Source: Chloroflexota bacterium (GTDB taxonomy: Bacteria; Chloroflexota; Dehalococcoidia; Lucifugimonadales; UBA3495). From it: 35,649 bases of DNA. Shown piece after piece: positions 23,090 through 31,254 of this stretch; positions within the stretch are counted from its first letter, which is position 1; each line of letters starts with the position of its first letter. The notes under the pieces were generated by a model. It was not told where the DNA came from. It did no database searches and saw only the letters and a program-made list of their open reading frames with translations. The stretch covers positions 1 to 35,649 of the forward strand of contig PBMF01000008.1 of assembly GCA_002721995.1 (NCBI GenBank), written 5' to 3'. Made by a program: the position numbers and the translations under genes.

Positions 23090-24295
23090 TTGACCAGTCC
23101 CAATGAAGCGGATGTCCTAATCATCGGTGGCGGTATCTGCGGCGCCGCCTGCGCATTCCATCTGGCCCAGCACGGTAAACGGGTGGTGCTTCTGGAGCGG
23201 GGAGAACTCGCCAGCGAGGCCTCGGGCGTTAACGCCGGCGGGTTGGGTGGCCTGGGCTGGGGCAACAACCCGGACCTGCAATCATATCTGACCGCGGGCA
23301 GCTTCGAGATATTCAAGACCCTCCAGACCGACATGGGCTATGACATCGAGTTCCGTGCCTCGGGCGGGCTGCAGGCGGCCCACAACGCCGACCAGTGGGA
23401 CTATGTACGCAACCACGCTCTGCAATTGCAGGCCAATGGCTTCAACGTGGAGCTGCTCACCACCCGGGAAGCGCGGGGCATCGAACCCGAGGCGTCGGAG
23501 AAGCTGGCCGGTTTTCTCCTGATGATTAACCGAGGACGGGCCAATCCCACCAAGACTACCGTGGCCTTTGGCGAGGCTGCGGCGGCGCTGGGCGCGGTAA
23601 TCAACACGGGTTATGAGGTGCAGGGTCTGACCCAATCACCTGACGGTTCCTGGCAGGCACAAACGGGCCAGGGGGAGTTCAGAGGCGGGACCCTGGTGAT
23701 GGCGGCCGGCGCCTGGTCCAGACCCATGGGTGAGATGCTGGGTTTGAAGGTCCCCGTGGTGCCAATCCGGGGGCAGATGTGGGCCACCGACCCGGTGCCG
23801 CCCAGCATATTCCATGTCATCGGCTCGGCGGAGTCGCCCTTCGACTGGAACCCCCAACCCGCCCAGGACGACGGTTTTCCTCCCGAATTGACCCATCACG
23901 GCGATGTCCGGATCACCCGCCACCTCTACGGCGGCCAGACCAGAAACGGTGAGATCATATTCGGCGGCGACCGCCAACTCGTTGGTTACGACTACTCCCA
24001 GGACATGACGGGCATCGAGGTGAACCGAGGACACGCAGCCGAGGTCATACCAATGGTGTCCAAACTGCCCATCAGCCGCACCTGGGCCGGAATCATGCCC
24101 TTTTCCATGGATGGCAAGCCCATAATCGGCAGGGTGCCCCAGTTCGACAACCTGTTCATCCTCTCGGGCCTGGCCTCGTCCGGCTTCGGGCGCGGACCCA
24201 TGGCGGCCAAGTTATTGGCGGACTACATCCACACTGGAAACCCGCATCCGGTACTGGCCGACGCCGACCCTGCCCGGTGCATAACCACCACTTAG
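23090..24295 (+). CDS. FAD-dependent amine/amino-acid oxidoreductase (DAO family)
   Basis: A 401-residue DAO-fold flavoprotein related to D-amino-acid oxidases, glycine oxidase and sarcosine oxidase. The dinucleotide-binding motif is VLIIGGGICGAACAFHLAQ at the N-terminus with LLERGE closing the fold. SEASGVNAGGLGG is the typical second FAD contact. VVPIRGQMWATDP lies in the substrate domain, and DGKPIIGRVPQFDNLFILSG plus SSGFGRGPMAAKLLADYI form the C-terminal FAD site. TTG start with AGAAGG eight bases upstream. It is followed after 15 bases by an amidohydrolase, suggesting a joint route for an amine or amide compound. Substrate unknown. Confidence 0.9.
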   Translation: MTSPNEADVLIIGGGICGAACAFHLAQHGKRVVLLERGELASEASGVNAGGLGGLGWGNNPDLQSYLTAGSFEIFKTLQTDMGYDIEFRASGGLQAAHNADQWDYVRNHALQLQANGFNVELLTTREARGIEPEASEKLAGFLLMINRGRANPTKTTVAFGEAAAALGAVINTGYEVQGLTQSPDGSWQAQTGQGEFRGGTLVMAAGAWSRPMGEMLGLKVPVVPIRGQMWATDPVPPSIFHVIGSAESPFDWNPQPAQDDGFPPELTHHGDVRITRHLYGGQTRNGEIIFGGDRQLVGYDYSQDMTGIEVNRGHAAEVIPMVSKLPISRTWAGIMPFSMDGKPIIGRVPQFDNLFILSGLASSGFGRGPMAAKLLADYIHTGNPHPVLADADPARCITTT

Positions 24296-24310
24296 AACGG
24301 AGTCACTGCT

Positions 24311-25513
24311 TTGTCACTGATACTGACCAACTGCAATGTGTTAGACCTGGTTGACCCAACACCCAAGTCCGATGCCACGGTTGTGATAGAAGACGGCCGC
24401 ATCCGTGAGATCCGGGACGGCGCGCCCCAGACCACAGCCAGCGACCATGTGATCGACCTGGGCGACTCCTACCTGCTGCCAGGGCTTTGGGACGTGCACA
24501 TCCATCCGGAGCACCCCAACCCGGCGGGCACCACCGTGGCCCAGCTCACGGCAGCCTTCGGGCAGAACCTGCAACGCGGACTCATCGAGGCGGGAGTTAC
24601 CGCAGTGCGCAGCGGCGGCGCGGGCCATTTCATGGACGTGGCCTGGCGGCGGGCTTTCGAGGGGCCGGGACCGGCGGGACCCAGGGTCTTTGCCTGCGGT
24701 CACTTCCTGACAACCACCGGCGGCCATTTTCTGACCTCGGGTCACGCCCGGGAGTGCGACGGGCCCTACGGATACGCCGAGGCCATCCGCGACCAGATGA
24801 AGCACGACGTTGACCACATCAAGCTCAACCTGTCGGGCGGCATCATGGGGCCCCGGTGGGACCGGCACGTGGAGTCTTTCCTGCTGCCCGAGGAGATAGA
24901 AGCCGCCTTCGCTTTGTGCAAACAGCGTAACTTTCCGGTGATGGCCCACGCCACCAACCCCGACTCGGTGAAGGCGGCCATCAAGCTGGGAGCCCGCAGC
25001 GTGGAGCACGCCTACATCATGGACGAGGACTGCGTCACGGACTTTGTCTCCAGCGGCACCTGGTACGTGCCCACCCTCAGCATCAGCCAGCTATCGCCCA
25101 ACCTGGCCACCACCGATCACGAGAAGGCCTACGCCGCCAGGAAGCAGCTGGCACCCGACCTGGTCGTCCGCGCCGACGCCGCGGCAGAAGAGCACCGGAA
25201 TTCCTTCCAAAAAGCCCTCTCCGCCGGGGTCAATATGGCTCTGGGGTCGGACATCTCTCCCATGAAGGACTCGTGTCTGCTGGAGTTGGGGCTCTGGGTG
25301 AAATGCGGGGCTACTACTTTCCAGGCTCTGCAGGCCGCCACCAAGAACGCCGCCGAGTTGTGCGGAGTAGGTCCGGAATTGGGCACCGTCGAGCCGGGCA
25401 AACTGGCGGACCTGATAGTGGTCGCCGACAATCCTCTGGCCGACATCGAGAACCTGCGTAAGCTGCAACTGGTCATGAAAGAGGGCAAGATCGTCGCCGA
25501 CCACCGGGGATAA
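24311..25513 (+). CDS. Amidohydrolase (imidazolonepropionase/prolidase-like)
   Basis: A 400-residue metal-dependent hydrolase of the amidohydrolase superfamily. An N-terminal beta domain (LILTNCNVLDLVDPTPK) leads to the HxH metal motif DVHIHPE (His63, His65). Lys171 in DHIKLNLSGG is placed as the carboxylated bridging lysine. His in PVMAHA and SVEHAYI and Asp in GSDISP complete the metal and catalytic set. The C-terminus returns to the beta domain (GTVEPGKLADLIVV). All expected residues are present, so it should be active. TTG start with CGGAG eight bases upstream. The neighbouring FAD oxidoreductase and MBL hydrolase suggest a catabolic cassette. Confidence 0.9.
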   Translation: MSLILTNCNVLDLVDPTPKSDATVVIEDGRIREIRDGAPQTTASDHVIDLGDSYLLPGLWDVHIHPEHPNPAGTTVAQLTAAFGQNLQRGLIEAGVTAVRSGGAGHFMDVAWRRAFEGPGPAGPRVFACGHFLTTTGGHFLTSGHARECDGPYGYAEAIRDQMKHDVDHIKLNLSGGIMGPRWDRHVESFLLPEEIEAAFALCKQRNFPVMAHATNPDSVKAAIKLGARSVEHAYIMDEDCVTDFVSSGTWYVPTLSISQLSPNLATTDHEKAYAARKQLAPDLVVRADAAAEEHRNSFQKALSAGVNMALGSDISPMKDSCLLELGLWVKCGATTFQALQAATKNAAELCGVGPELGTVEPGKLADLIVVADNPLADIENLRKLQLVMKEGKIVADHRG

Positions 25514-25539
25514 CTAGACCATCAAAAGGGAGTGTTGAA

Positions 25540-26379
25540 ATGCCCAACAACAAGCTGCGTATCGGAAATGTTGACATAACATCATTGTCGGACGGCGTTT
25601 TAGCCTTTGACCTCTGCAATTTTTTCCCCGACATCCCCAAGGAAGGCTGGGTGGGGCAGGAGCACCACCTATCCGAGTCCCACGGGGTTAGTTTCAACCT
25701 GGCCTGTTTCCTCATTCAGTCCGACGGCCACACGATCGCCGTGGACACCGGCTTGGGCCCCAAGCAGGACGCCACCACACCCTGGGGTGAGCTGCTGGAC
25801 GACTTCAAGGCCCATGGGGTGAGGCCGGAGGACGTGGACATGGTGGTCATGACCCATGCCCACCGGGACCACGTGGGCTGGAACCTGCTTTCCCAGGATG
25901 GCAAATACACTCCAACGTTCCCCAACGCCGAGTACCTGGTCAGCTCCACGGACTGGGAGGCGTGCCACAACCCCGACCTGGTGGCCGACCGGTTCCCCAA
26001 CGCGCCGGAATGCGTCTGGCCCTTGGAAGAACTGGGAGTCCTGGAGTTGATGGAGGACGGTCACCAGATAACCAGCGAGATCAGTACTCTGGCCACACCC
26101 GGCCACACTCCGGGTCACATGAGCCTTCTGATCTCCTCCCAGGGGGAGGGCGGTCTAGTACTTGGTGACGTGCTGCACAACACGGCCCAGATTGAGAACA
26201 CAGATTGGGTATCCCGGGCGGACATCGATCCCGCTCAGACTCGGATTACGCGCAAAAACCTGATGGAGCGTCTGGAACGGGAGGGTATCCCCGTGGCCGC
26301 AGTGCATCTAGCCAAACCTGGGTTCGGCAGGATCGTGCGGGAGAATGGCCGGCGGTTCTGGCAGGCCATAGAACTCTAA
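25540..26379 (+). CDS. Metallo-beta-lactamase-fold hydrolase
   Basis: A 279-residue MBL-fold protein of the lactonase-like branch. The dinuclear zinc motif is THAHRDHVGW (His106, His108, Asp110, His111). Further ligands sit in TPGHTPGHMSL and LGDVLHN, and a late VAAVHL supplies the last His. LIQSDGHTIAVDTGLGP precedes the active site, as usual. The ATG has AAGGGAG upstream. It is third in a row after the FAD oxidoreductase and amidohydrolase (26-base gap), and its stop faces the convergent DUF1326 gene across 19 bases. It probably hydrolyses an ester, lactone or thioester; the substrate is unknown. Confidence 0.9.
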   Translation: MPNNKLRIGNVDITSLSDGVLAFDLCNFFPDIPKEGWVGQEHHLSESHGVSFNLACFLIQSDGHTIAVDTGLGPKQDATTPWGELLDDFKAHGVRPEDVDMVVMTHAHRDHVGWNLLSQDGKYTPTFPNAEYLVSSTDWEACHNPDLVADRFPNAPECVWPLEELGVLELMEDGHQITSEISTLATPGHTPGHMSLLISSQGEGGLVLGDVLHNTAQIENTDWVSRADIDPAQTRITRKNLMERLEREGIPVAAVHLAKPGFGRIVRENGRRFWQAIEL

Positions 26380-26398
26380 CCGCTGGGGGAGGCGAGTA

Positions 26399-27016
26399 TC
26401 AGGACCCGGCCCATTTGAACCAGCTGTACAGGCCGTGCTTGGCTTGGTAGTCCCAGTCCATGCCCTCGTCGTTCACATTGATGTTCGACCGGCCCAACAC
26501 ATGCTCCGGTCCGTGGATCACATTCCGCAGGTTGTTCAGTGTGACCACGCCTTCCTGGTCCGCACCCCTCAGAGCCTGAAATTCCATGAAGAGCCGGTCT
26601 GGCGCGTTCACCGTCTTGGTCCTCTCGTCGATAACCAGGTCCAACGGGGTACGGGTAACGGCCAGGTATTTGCCGTCCCGGTAGAACTGGGAGAGAATCT
26701 GCCAGGGCCCACCCGCTTCTCCGGAGAATATCATGCGCAGGGCCTCTTCCTGGTCAGCGTTCGCCCGGTCGTCCAGATACATGACCGGGGTCCAGTCGCC
26801 ATCGGCCATCGACTGGCCGGGACAATGGACGAATATGGCCACACCCAGTCCGGCCAGGTCCACGTCACCATAGCGGCCGGTCTGGAATTTCACGGCCCAG
26901 ACCGCGTCGCAGAAACCGTGGTTCGTGGGCTGACGGAAGGAAACGTGGCAGGGGCAAAGCAGATTGCAGTTGCAGCCTTCGAACAGGTCCCCTTCGGCAC
27001 TCCAATTTTCAGCCAT
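26399..27016 (-). CDS. DUF1326-type protein
   Basis: A 205-residue protein matching the DUF1326 pattern: it starts NWSAEGDLFEGCNCNLLCPC with Cys15, 17, 21 and 23. The middle carries GVAIFVHCPGQSMADGD and a later FSGEAGGPWQIL, and the C-terminus has a GRSNINVNDEGMDWDY segment. The cysteine cluster suggests metal or cluster binding, but no function is established to my knowledge. The ATG has AGGAGACC just upstream. It is separated from the dehalogenase-like gene by that gene's terminator, so it needs its own promoter, which I could not identify convincingly. Confidence 0.8.
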   Translation of the reverse strand: MAENWSAEGDLFEGCNCNLLCPCHVSFRQPTNHGFCDAVWAVKFQTGRYGDVDLAGLGVAIFVHCPGQSMADGDWTPVMYLDDRANADQEEALRMIFSGEAGGPWQILSQFYRDGKYLAVTRTPLDLVIDERTKTVNAPDRLFMEFQALRGADQEGVVTLNNLRNVIHGPEHVLGRSNINVNDEGMDWDYQAKHGLYSWFKWAGS

Positions 27017-27087
27017 ACCGGTCTCCTATCCCCCATCCCGTGGGCGGTGCAAGGATAAAATACTCTTCCCTGCGCTGTCCAGTGGGC

Positions 27088-27128
27088 AAAAAAAGAGGGG
27101 AGCAAGTTTGACCTTACTCCCCTCTTTT
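27088..27128 (-). terminator. Intrinsic terminator of the dehalogenase-like gene
   Basis: On the minus strand a 12-bp stem (27128-27117 with 27102-27091) ends in a run of T residues (complement of 27088-27094). It starts 28 bases after the stop codon. Confidence 0.92.
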
Positions 27129-27155
27129 GTTCCACATACGGACTGACCAAGCAGC

Positions 27156-28436
27156 CTAGAACATGGTGCTGTCGCTGACTTCACCGTGGAGGATATAGCG
27201 GAGCCGGTTCCGGAAGTTGAACAACGCCTCGTTGTCCTTCTCCGGGTCCAGACCGTCATTGTTGTTGGCCATGTGCTCCATGAGCTCTTCCAAGGCAGCG
27301 TTCTCCCTGGTCCCGTTGGGGATCTTAAAGAAGCTGGCATCGAAGGTCGGCAGCTCACCGGGGCCGAAGTAGCCGGTGACGTACTTGCCGGTGCTCTCTT
27401 CGTGCAGGGTGTAGCCCTCCAGATCATGGGTGCCTTTACCCAAGACCTGACCGGTCTCCACGTAGTGCTCCATGACAGCCTTGGCCCCGTACTTGTTGAT
27501 TGGGCAGACCTTCATGCAGATGGCGCAGCCTTCGTAGCGGGACATGACCGGGCGGCAGCGCTTGTAGATCAGCTTGTTCTTTTCAACACCCCGCCACCAG
27601 ATCTTCTCGCGCATCAGGGCACGGCCGGGGCAGCGGTTCACGCATACCTGGCAGACCTGGCAGAAGGCGTGCAGGCCGTAGTCAATGGGCTCGCCCATCG
27701 TTACCGGAGCGTCGGTTGTGATGATCTGCAGCCGGCACCGAGCGCCGGCGTGGGGGGTGAGCAGTTGGCCATTGGCGCCCAACTGACCCAACCCGGCGGC
27801 CACGAACATGGGGATGGTGGCGGCGGAATGGTTGCTGGGGCCATGCAGTTGGGCATGGTAGCCCAGGGAAAGGATGTAATCTACCATCCGCAGGCCCATC
27901 GGCGCCTGAATCTCATAGGTGCCGTAGTGCCCGTGCTCAGCAGCCATACTGGGCGCGGTCTGCGTCTCGGCGAAGTCCTGCTCCAATGCCAGACAGATGG
28001 CATTGGGATATTTGACGTGCTCCTTACGGTCCTGGTAGACGAAGCGGGCGTCGTGGTTGGTGAAACCAACGTCCAGATAACCCATCTCGACTGCCTTGGC
28101 CCGAATCAGTTCGGTGACATCTTCGCCCGTGGGTGTGCCGGTGGGCTCCAGATCTCCGGTGCGGTTCATGGCGGGATAGAACTCTTCCATCACGGCCTGG
28201 TGCTCGTGGTGGTATTTCTGCATGGCGGCGGTGCCGACGCTGGGCGCCCACTCGGTGTCCGCGCCGTGCTCTACCTGCTGGCGGAGCAGGGGGTACTCCC
28301 GGCTGTAGAAATCGATGTCTCCTTTATTCATTGGGATGCCGGGAACCGTTTCCAGCTCCTCAGGTACCGGAATCTCAACGGGATCCATACCGGCTTTTCT
28401 TCCGGGCCGGACCACGACATGGCCTACTTTCAACAT
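27156..28436 (-). CDS. Reductive-dehalogenase-like corrinoid/iron-sulfur protein without Tat signal
   Basis: A 426-residue protein of the RdhA/QueG-like superfamily. The pattern GLGQLGANGQLLTPHAGARC resembles the corrinoid-domain core of these enzymes. Two ferredoxin-like [4Fe-4S] motifs follow: C-x2-C-x2-C-x3-CP at 259-269, then Cys294 with C-x2-C-x3-CP at 304-311. Classical respiratory RdhA proteins have a Tat signal and a membrane partner RdhB; neither is seen here, so it should be cytosolic. Epoxyqueuosine reductase is an alternative, but the long N-terminus (~100 residues, rich in HHEH and EFYPAM-type sequence) fits RdhA better. Substrate unknown. ATG with AGGAG upstream; promoter and dyad lie at 28477-28537. 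Confidence 0.82.
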   Translation of the reverse strand: MLKVGHVVVRPGRKAGMDPVEIPVPEELETVPGIPMNKGDIDFYSREYPLLRQQVEHGADTEWAPSVGTAAMQKYHHEHQAVMEEFYPAMNRTGDLEPTGTPTGEDVTELIRAKAVEMGYLDVGFTNHDARFVYQDRKEHVKYPNAICLALEQDFAETQTAPSMAAEHGHYGTYEIQAPMGLRMVDYILSLGYHAQLHGPSNHSAATIPMFVAAGLGQLGANGQLLTPHAGARCRLQIITTDAPVTMGEPIDYGLHAFCQVCQVCVNRCPGRALMREKIWWRGVEKNKLIYKRCRPVMSRYEGCAICMKVCPINKYGAKAVMEHYVETGQVLGKGTHDLEGYTLHEESTGKYVTGYFGPGELPTFDASFFKIPNGTRENAALEELMEHMANNNDGLDPEKDNEALFNFRNRLRYILHGEVSDSTMF

Positions 28437-28476
28437 GGGTCTTACTCCTAATTGAACCAGCTAGAGGTTATCGGGG

Positions 28477-28505
28477 ATTTTGACCGACAGGGTAGCTGAT
28501 GTCAA
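28477..28505 (-). promoter_or_regulatory. Promoter of the dehalogenase-like gene
   Basis: On the minus strand a perfect TTGACA (28505-28500) is 17 bases from CAAAAT (28482-28477). The predicted start near 28470 leaves a leader of about 34 bases with AGGAG before the ATG. Confidence 0.65.
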
Positions 28506-28537
28506 CACGCCTGGCTACGGGTAACGAGGCGTGTGAC
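28501..28537. promoter_or_regulatory. Inverted repeat overlapping the -35 box (candidate operator)
   Basis: ACACGCCT (28505-28512) and AGGCGTGT (28527-28534) form a perfect 8-bp inverted repeat. Outside it GTCA and GAC pair with a one-base bulge. Half-site centres are 22 bases apart, two helical turns. The left arm overlaps the TTGACA box. There is no T-run on either side, which argues against a terminator for the upstream isomerase gene. Confidence 0.5.
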
Positions 28538-28566
28538 AGACGACCAAGGCAAGGGATGATGTGGGG

Positions 28567-29640
28567 TTACTGTGCCATTCGGGCTTTGGAAGCATTGATG
28601 ATGGGTGTTTCCGAGGGGTTGATGCCGTTCAACAGCCCCATGTAATAACTGATGTAATCGCCAAGAACAATCATGGGCAGCGATTGCTGAAGCAGGCCTC
28701 CCCCGGCGCCCACCAAGGTGTGGTGGGTGATCCCAGATTGGTCCAACATCTCGGCCAGGACGGTATAACGTAGGTCCAGCTCCGGGCCTGCCTGAGCGGG
28801 TTTTAACATCAGGGCGGTCGTCCGCCCGCGGATCTCCGGGCCGCCGGGAAAGCTCTCCACCGAATTGTGGAAGAGCTCGGGAAGTTTTTCAGCGTAGGCC
28901 CAGGACTTTCCATTCTCGTTCAGCTGCGACTTCCAGCGCAGGGCCATACCGGAGAAAGCCCCGCCGCCGTATACCAGAGTCAGGCCCCCGAATAACTCCG
29001 CCGCCAGGGACTTCGCATGGTTTACGTTCCCGGGTATATCAACATCCACCGAAGCCACCACTTCCGCTGCCGCTGTCACTGCCTGCGCGACGTCGTCATC
29101 TGAGATGCTGATGACACCAATCTGGTTCAGAAGCGCGGCAAGGAGCATCATGTTATAGCCGACGGCGCTCCTGGGTTCTCCGGGTGCGTTGACCTTCATC
29201 ACTGGAATGCCGGCGTCTTTGGCCTTCTGCTCCAATGTGCCGCCTCCGACGATGGCCGCCATGGGCAGCTGGGCAGATTGGGCCCGGTGGAACATGGAGA
29301 CCGTTTCCTCGGTTTCCCCCGAGTAACTGCAAACGATCACCAATGGTCCCGCTCCGGGACACCGCCCGGCGGAAAGACCGGGAATCGTAAAATCCCGGAC
29401 GACCCTGATCGGGGTCTTGCAATCGGGACCGGCCAGGTCTGCAACCAGGTCTCCGGCGATCGCCGAGCCGCCCATACCGGCGATGACGACTTCCGTGCAA
29501 CCGCGCCACTCAACGGGGAACCGGCTACCTTTGGCCTCTGACCACGCCAAGGTACACTGCTCTGGCAGGTCCCGAAGCCTGTCCCTGAGGCCTGACGAAT
29601 CAAGCTGGGTAATCACCGATTGGTCGTCTAATTCAACCAT
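28567..29640 (-). CDS. Bifunctional phosphoglucose/phosphomannose isomerase
   Basis: A 357-residue SIS-domain isomerase of the archaeal/bacterial bifunctional PGI/PMI family, which interconverts glucose 6-phosphate or mannose 6-phosphate with fructose 6-phosphate. The first SIS domain shows VVIAGMGGSAIAGDLVADL and VIVCSYSGETEETVSM (sugar-phosphate-binding Ser/Thr). The second shows LVYGGGAFSGMALRWKSQLNE, then YAEKLPELFHNSVESF with the conserved Glu and His of the active site. The C-terminal GDYISYYMGLLNGINP is typical. ATG is preceded by AAAGG at six bases. Supplies hexose phosphates for glycolysis and sugar nucleotides. Confidence 0.93.
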   Translation of the reverse strand: MVELDDQSVITQLDSSGLRDRLRDLPEQCTLAWSEAKGSRFPVEWRGCTEVVIAGMGGSAIAGDLVADLAGPDCKTPIRVVRDFTIPGLSAGRCPGAGPLVIVCSYSGETEETVSMFHRAQSAQLPMAAIVGGGTLEQKAKDAGIPVMKVNAPGEPRSAVGYNMMLLAALLNQIGVISISDDDVAQAVTAAAEVVASVDVDIPGNVNHAKSLAAELFGGLTLVYGGGAFSGMALRWKSQLNENGKSWAYAEKLPELFHNSVESFPGGPEIRGRTTALMLKPAQAGPELDLRYTVLAEMLDQSGITHHTLVGAGGGLLQQSLPMIVLGDYISYYMGLLNGINPSETPIINASKARMAQ

Positions 29641-30163
29641 TGGAGACCTTTGAAGCCAGATGACCTGTCAAATTCATTGAAATTCCCTGCCCAACACCGG
29701 TTATAACCATTGGAGTGTAAGGCCACAAAAATAGAACCACAACCGGAGGGCTTACGTTTACACACGAAAAAACCTACACTCGAAAACACACACAGAAATA
29801 TTGCGGGGCTATATCCGTTATTAACATCAAATTCATGGATTATGGGAGAGAACAAAAACAAGCCAACCCGAACCAACGGATTTGAGTTCTGGCTTACCGG
29901 CAGAATATGACAGCTTTACAATCCATAAAATCCGGAAGAAACGGGCGAGGGAAACCGGTAAATAAAATTACATAACATTTGGTTAGACTTACCGAAATAG
30001 TATCACCGCTAATTAACACGAATTTCTTATGAAGGGATGAAAATAGTATCAAATTTGGCTATCTTGACAACTCCAAATTCTTGCACTTACCAATCTGGGC
30101 ATGGGAGTACACCCAAACGTTTGCGACAATCTTCACCGAATACGCAAGAGAACAGGACCTAAA
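29641..30163. other. AT-rich intergenic region, no supported gene
   Basis: About 520 bases between the isomerase gene and the XRE regulator are visibly richer in A and T than the surrounding sequence. Short open frames exist on both strands but have no recognisable features. The region holds a GGTTATAACC palindrome (29699-29708), an AACCATTGGAG repeat (29635-29645 and 29705-29715), the direct repeat at 29995-30051 and a perfect TTGACA (30064-30069). Confidence 0.6.
29995..30051. repeat. Direct repeat upstream of the XRE gene
   Basis: AAATAGTATCA occurs at 29995-30005 and 30041-30051, 46 bases apart. The second copy runs into AATTTGG (30052-30058), which forms an inverted repeat with CCAAATT (30073-30079) around a perfect TTGACA. 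These could be operator sites, possibly for the adjacent XRE protein. Confidence 0.45.
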
Positions 30164-30568
30164 ATGAAAATTAGCATCCCGGGTCTCGGCGGACGTCTCC
30201 GCCGGGCCCGTAACGAGACCGGACTAAGCCAAGAGGCGGTCGCGGAACGCATCGGCGTTTCTTGGATGACCGTCCACCGTTGGGAGCGCTCCCAGCGAGC
30301 TGTTCCCGATGACCGATTGGACCGACTGTGTGCACTCTATAACAAGCCCATTAGGTGGTTTTTAACCCTGGAAGAAGGCGACTTGGAACAAGAGGGTGTG
30401 GCGCCCGGCAGGGAAGCCAAGTCCCAAGGCTCACCAGACAGTCAGGCCAGTTCCGACGCCGCAAGAAGGGTTTACAGAAAGATCGCAGACGCTCCGTCCG
30501 ACTACCTTCCGCTCATTGAAAAGGTCGTAGAGGATATTCTAGAGGGTCTTCGCCAGCCCCGAAGCTAA
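30164..30568 (+). CDS. XRE-family helix-turn-helix transcriptional regulator
   Basis: A 134-residue DNA-binding protein. The helix-turn-helix covers about residues 9-63: LGGRLRRARNETGLSQEAVA, then ERIGVSWMTVHRWERSQRAV, then LDRLCALYNKPIRWFLTLEEG. The second half is polar (Gly/Ser/Gln-rich) followed by a helical segment (YLPLIEKVVEDILEGL) that could dimerise. No ligand-binding domain is evident. The frame is open from 30101, but the ATG at 30164 follows AGGAC and gives the usual XRE start. It is preceded by an AT-rich region with repeats; autoregulation, or control of the neighbouring operons, is possible but unproven. Confidence 0.88.
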   Translation: MKISIPGLGGRLRRARNETGLSQEAVAERIGVSWMTVHRWERSQRAVPDDRLDRLCALYNKPIRWFLTLEEGDLEQEGVAPGREAKSQGSPDSQASSDAARRVYRKIADAPSDYLPLIEKVVEDILEGLRQPRS

Positions 30569-30767
30569 CCCCGCCCCACTGATTCCCGCAAGCTGCCGGC
30601 GGTCCCGGTCTTACCTGCATCCCTTCTCCCCAATTCCAACTGGCTTGCAGTTGCACCCTTCTCCGCATCCCTCTATCCGCACGTCGTGGCGCCCACCGCC
30701 GATCGGATCCGCTGGCCTTGGCGAATCACCCGCAACTGAATAGCGTGAGCAAAGGCTGAGATTAGCC

Positions 30768-31250
30768 CTACTCTGACCGCACAAACAGGGGCAGGACCAC
30801 GTTGGGATCATCAATGGTGGGCATGAACGTGACCTGCACCGGCATGTCGACGTGGATGTCCTCGGGTCCGATGTTCAGTATGTTGCTACAAACGCGAAGC
30901 CCCTCCTGCTCCTCCAACTCGATGAGGGAGATGTTGTAGGGCACCTGGTCCTTTTCCCGAATAGCGGGATGAACAGGATTTCGGACTATGACGAACGAGT
31001 AGACGACCCCTCTCCCGCTGACCTTGCTCCATGCGTATTCCAGTGAATGGCAGGAGGGGCACATGGGGGTCGGCAGGTGCCTGAACCTGTTGCACTCAGA
31101 GCATTGCTGGATTCGCAGTTCGCGTTTCTGTGAGCCCTCCCAGAATCCCCGTTCGTAATCTGGGAGGCGCTCCAAGTCCGGAAGGGGAATCCCTTCCAGG
31201 GGTCCGGCCATCGGACGGGACTTGATGTTCTGATCCTTCTTTTGCGTCAT
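30768..31250 (-). CDS. Zinc-ribbon OB-fold protein (DUF35/ChsH2-like)
   Basis: A 160-residue DUF35 protein. The N-terminal zinc ribbon has C-x2-C (Cys50, 53) and C-x2-C (Cys64, 67). An OB fold follows (GRGVVYSFVIVRNPVHPA, then YNISLIELEEQEGLRVCSNI). DUF35 proteins partner with thiolase-fold proteins; in steroid side-chain degradation the ChsH2 DUF35 domain pairs with the aldolase Ltp2. The start is four bases after the thiolase-like gene, so it is the last gene of a three-gene operon. Bases 30569-30767 between it and the XRE gene hold nothing else I can support. Confidence 0.9.
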   Translation of the reverse strand: MTQKKDQNIKSRPMAGPLEGIPLPDLERLPDYERGFWEGSQKRELRIQQCSECNRFRHLPTPMCPSCHSLEYAWSKVSGRGVVYSFVIVRNPVHPAIREKDQVPYNISLIELEEQEGLRVCSNILNIGPEDIHVDMPVQVTFMPTIDDPNVVLPLFVRSE

Positions 31251-31254
31251 GAAT

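Noticed and set aside
27186-28451. Plus-strand open frame (421 codons) opposite the dehalogenase-like gene
   Set aside because: The minus-strand protein has two Fe-S motifs, promoter, ribosome binding site and terminator; the plus-strand translation shows no recognisable features.
30611-30814. Short Cys-rich minus-strand frame after the DUF35 gene
   Set aside because: It overlaps the DUF35 3' end, has no good start signal, and its cysteines come from a pair of similar short GA-rich stretches in the DNA.
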